A stretch of DNA of 7,594 nucleotides from Chromatiales bacterium. Its GTDB lineage: Bacteria; Pseudomonadota; Gammaproteobacteria; UBA6429; Thiohalophilaceae. The notes beneath the pieces were generated by a model. It worked only from the letters and a program-made list of their open reading frames with translations. It was not told the DNA's origin and searched no databases. Positions 6,432 through 7,594 of the stretch are shown one piece after another. The stretch's first letter is position 1, and each line of letters starts with the position of its first letter. Made by a program: the position numbers and the translations under genes. Location: contig JALXDW010000039.1 of the NCBI GenBank assembly GCA_027070385.1, positions 1-7,594 on the forward strand, in the 5' to 3' direction.

Positions 6432-7004
6432 TTAATCTTTCAATTCCAGCATTTCAACCAAGCCCAATAATTCCGCAGATTTTTTAAGGATATCGGATGA
6501 TGCCTGCCAACTTACCCGATTACCGTATTTTTCAGCTTGCTTGAATACACAGGTTAAAAGTTGCAATGAAGCAGCATCTATCCGTTCAACTTCACCACCG
6601 TCAAAAACAATGTCTGATTCATTAATCAATGCCATTATCTGTTGATGCAAATCACTGGCCTGAGATATATCCTGAATATCATTTAATTTAATCACTGAGT
6701 TCACTACTGAAGTCTCCTTAATATCCGTTGTTTCAGGTTCTTCTTTCACCAAAATTTCAACAGTTTTCTCATTTTTTTTCTCAGACCGTTTTTTATTGGT
6801 TGACGCATTTTTAACTACTACTTTCTTTTTACTCGATTGTTTTTTTGATACTTTTTTCTTGGCAACCTTTTTCTTGGCAACCTTTTTCTTGGCAACCTTT
6901 TTCTTGCTTGCAGTCTTTTTCTTTGCCTTCTTTTTTGACACCGCTGTCTCTTTATCCTCTGATAACCATGCTAATGGATCCAGTCCTATCATTGTTTTAC
7001 TCAT
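6432..7004 (-). CDS. Lysine-rich-linker STAS domain protein of a chemosensory operon
   Basis: A 190-residue protein in three parts. Residues 1-17 hold a short hydrophobic motif, IGLDPLAWL (6-14). Residues about 24-80 are a Lys/Ala/Val/Ser tract, probably disordered, with perfect KKKVA repeats. Residues about 104-190 form a STAS domain (anti-sigma-antagonist or MlaB-like fold), best seen in VERIDAASLQLLTCVFKQAEKYG. Where SpoIIAA has the phosphorylated serine in its D-S-S-G motif, this protein has D143-A-A-S-L, so classical phospho-switching looks unlikely and a binding or scaffold role is more plausible. The ATG overlaps the parA stop (ATGA), with GGGGAG 9 nt upstream, so the two are translationally coupled. 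Small STAS proteins occur in other chemotaxis clusters, but the exact partner here is unknown. The Lys-rich tract might instead contact nucleic acid or acidic proteins. Confidence 0.8.
   Translation of the reverse strand: MSKTMIGLDPLAWLSEDKETAVSKKKAKKKTASKKKVAKKKVAKKKVAKKKVSKKQSSKKKVVVKNASTNKKRSEKKNEKTVEILVKEEPETTDIKETSVVNSVIKLNDIQDISQASDLHQQIMALINESDIVFDGGEVERIDAASLQLLTCVFKQAEKYGNRVSWQASSDILKKSAELLGLVEMLELKD
6861..6905. repeat. Three perfect 15-bp tandem repeats in the STAS gene
   Basis: GGCAACCTTTTTCTT occurs three times with no mismatch (6861-6875, 6876-6890, 6891-6905); a diverged copy lies on the left (6846-6860) and lysine-rich sequence continues on the right. On the minus strand each unit encodes Lys-Lys-Lys-Val-Ala. 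The lack of any synonymous change among copies suggests recent expansion. The unit is a multiple of three, so copy-number changes alter linker length without a frameshift. Confidence 0.9.
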
Positions 7005-7594
7005 TGTAGAGCTCTCCCCAAAGTTCTGCCTTTAGCAAAATCCATTGCCAGTTTTTTATAATCTTCTGCTCCATTACTGCCATTACGATACTCAAAAACC
7101 GTCATACCAAATCCAGGACCTTCAGCGAGTGCCGATGTTTCTCTTATGGACGTTTTTAATACCTGGCCTGGAAAATGCGACACAAGGTTATCAAGAACGT
7201 CTTTTGACAACTTCCGACGTGGATGATAACGGGTAATCGCTATCCAGGTTTTATGTTTTATTCTTAATGATTTTTCAAATTGGGTTAATGTGCCAATAAG
7301 ATGAGACATGCCATGTAAAGCCAGATAATCACCGGCCACTGGAATAATAATTTCATTGGTTGCATATAAGGCACTTACAACCAAAAATCCGGATGAGGGT
7401 GGACAATCAAGTAAAACAAAGTCCTGATTTTTCATACTTCGTAATACTTTTTTCAATCGCTTGGCAATTTCCGAACTGCCTTGATGCATTTGTTCCAGTT
7501 CTGCCAGGCGCGGCCCACAGGAAACAAGTTGCATATTATCGCGAATTTCATGTGTGACATCTTTTAACTTGCTGTCTTCCATCAGTACTTCACC
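7001..7594 (-). CDS. ParA/MinD-type ATPase of a chemosensory operon, N-terminus beyond window
   Basis: Walker-type ATPase of the ParA/Soj family; such proteins, acting in ATP-driven cycles, segregate plasmids or chromosomes or position cytoplasmic complexes including chemoreceptor arrays. Only the C-terminal 197 residues are visible; the frame is open to the right edge, so the Met at 7582 is internal and the Walker A (KGGxGKT) segment lies outside. Visible family marks are Walker B-like FVLLDCPPSSG, IIIPVAGDYLALHGM, and the C-terminal IRETSALAEGPGFGMTVFEY followed by NGAEDYKKLA, which resembles Soj. It overlaps the STAS gene by 4 bp. Given the che genes downstream it more likely localises the chemosensory array, like ParC of vibrios, than partitions DNA. 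FleN/FlhG is a less likely alternative, since the Soj-like C-terminus does not suggest it. Confidence 0.88.
   Translation of the reverse strand, partial: GEVLMEDSKLKDVTHEIRDNMQLVSCGPRLAELEQMHQGSSEIAKRLKKVLRSMKNQDFVLLDCPPSSGFLVVSALYATNEIIIPVAGDYLALHGMSHLIGTLTQFEKSLRIKHKTWIAITRYHPRRKLSKDVLDNLVSHFPGQVLKTSIRETSALAEGPGFGMTVFEYRNGSNGAEDYKKLAMDFAKGRTLGRALQ

Noticed and set aside
6846..6905. 15-bp repeats as a possible CRISPR array or iteron origin
   Set aside because: The units are directly adjacent with no spacers, stay in frame, and encode KKKVA, so they are coding repeats.
6796..7035. Plus-strand frame encoding a Phe/Leu-rich, membrane-like peptide
   Set aside because: It is the antisense of the lysine-rich tract: AAG/AAA codons read backwards give CTT/TTT, so the apparent hydrophobic helix is an artefact.
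7001..7582. Met at 7582 as the ParA start
   Set aside because: The frame stays open upstream to the window edge and a start here would remove the Walker A motif essential to the family, so the gene is treated as partial.

Overview
The window is a chemotaxis and flagellar regulation segment from a motile bacterium, most likely a gammaproteobacterium. The FliA, CheB, CheR and CheD sequences resemble the enterobacterial, pseudomonad and vibrio forms, and base composition is moderately AT-rich by eye. The genus cannot be fixed from this window. Every convincing gene lies on the minus strand, so transcription runs from right to left. I see no tRNA, rRNA, CRISPR array, insertion sequence or phage gene.

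In transcription order the window holds: the C-terminal two-thirds of a ParA-family ATPase (open at the right edge); a small protein with an N-terminal hydrophobic motif, a long lysine-rich repeat linker and a C-terminal STAS domain; a 953-residue cytoplasmic methyl-accepting protein (globin, three PAS domains, HAMP-like segment, signalling hairpin, CheR-binding pentapeptide); then cheR, cheD and cheB. After a structured 212-bp gap comes fliA, the sigma-28 gene, cut off by the left edge. ParA and STAS overlap by 4 bp, and mcp-cheR-cheD-cheB are 0 to 21 bp apart, so these behave as operon blocks. cheA, cheW and cheY are not in the window and may lie to the right of it.

The genes fit one soluble chemosensory array. 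The receptor should sense a haem ligand (O2 or NO) through a flavohaemoglobin-like globin. CheD, CheR and CheB adjust its modification state. Its last five residues (EWEEF) match the pentapeptide that tethers CheR, and the neighbouring CheR has the matching glycine loop. ParA and the STAS protein may position or scaffold the cluster. A near-consensus sigma-28 promoter lies just upstream of mcp, so the FliA encoded nearby probably drives mcp-cheRDB. The cheB-fliA gap has a terminator-like hairpin, an alternative pairing and a possible sigma-70 promoter.

The points most worth following are the flavohaemoglobin-type globin on a chemoreceptor, the sigma-28 promoter with a palindrome over its -35 element, the STAS protein with an in-frame 15-bp repeat array, and the attenuator-like layout ahead of fliA.
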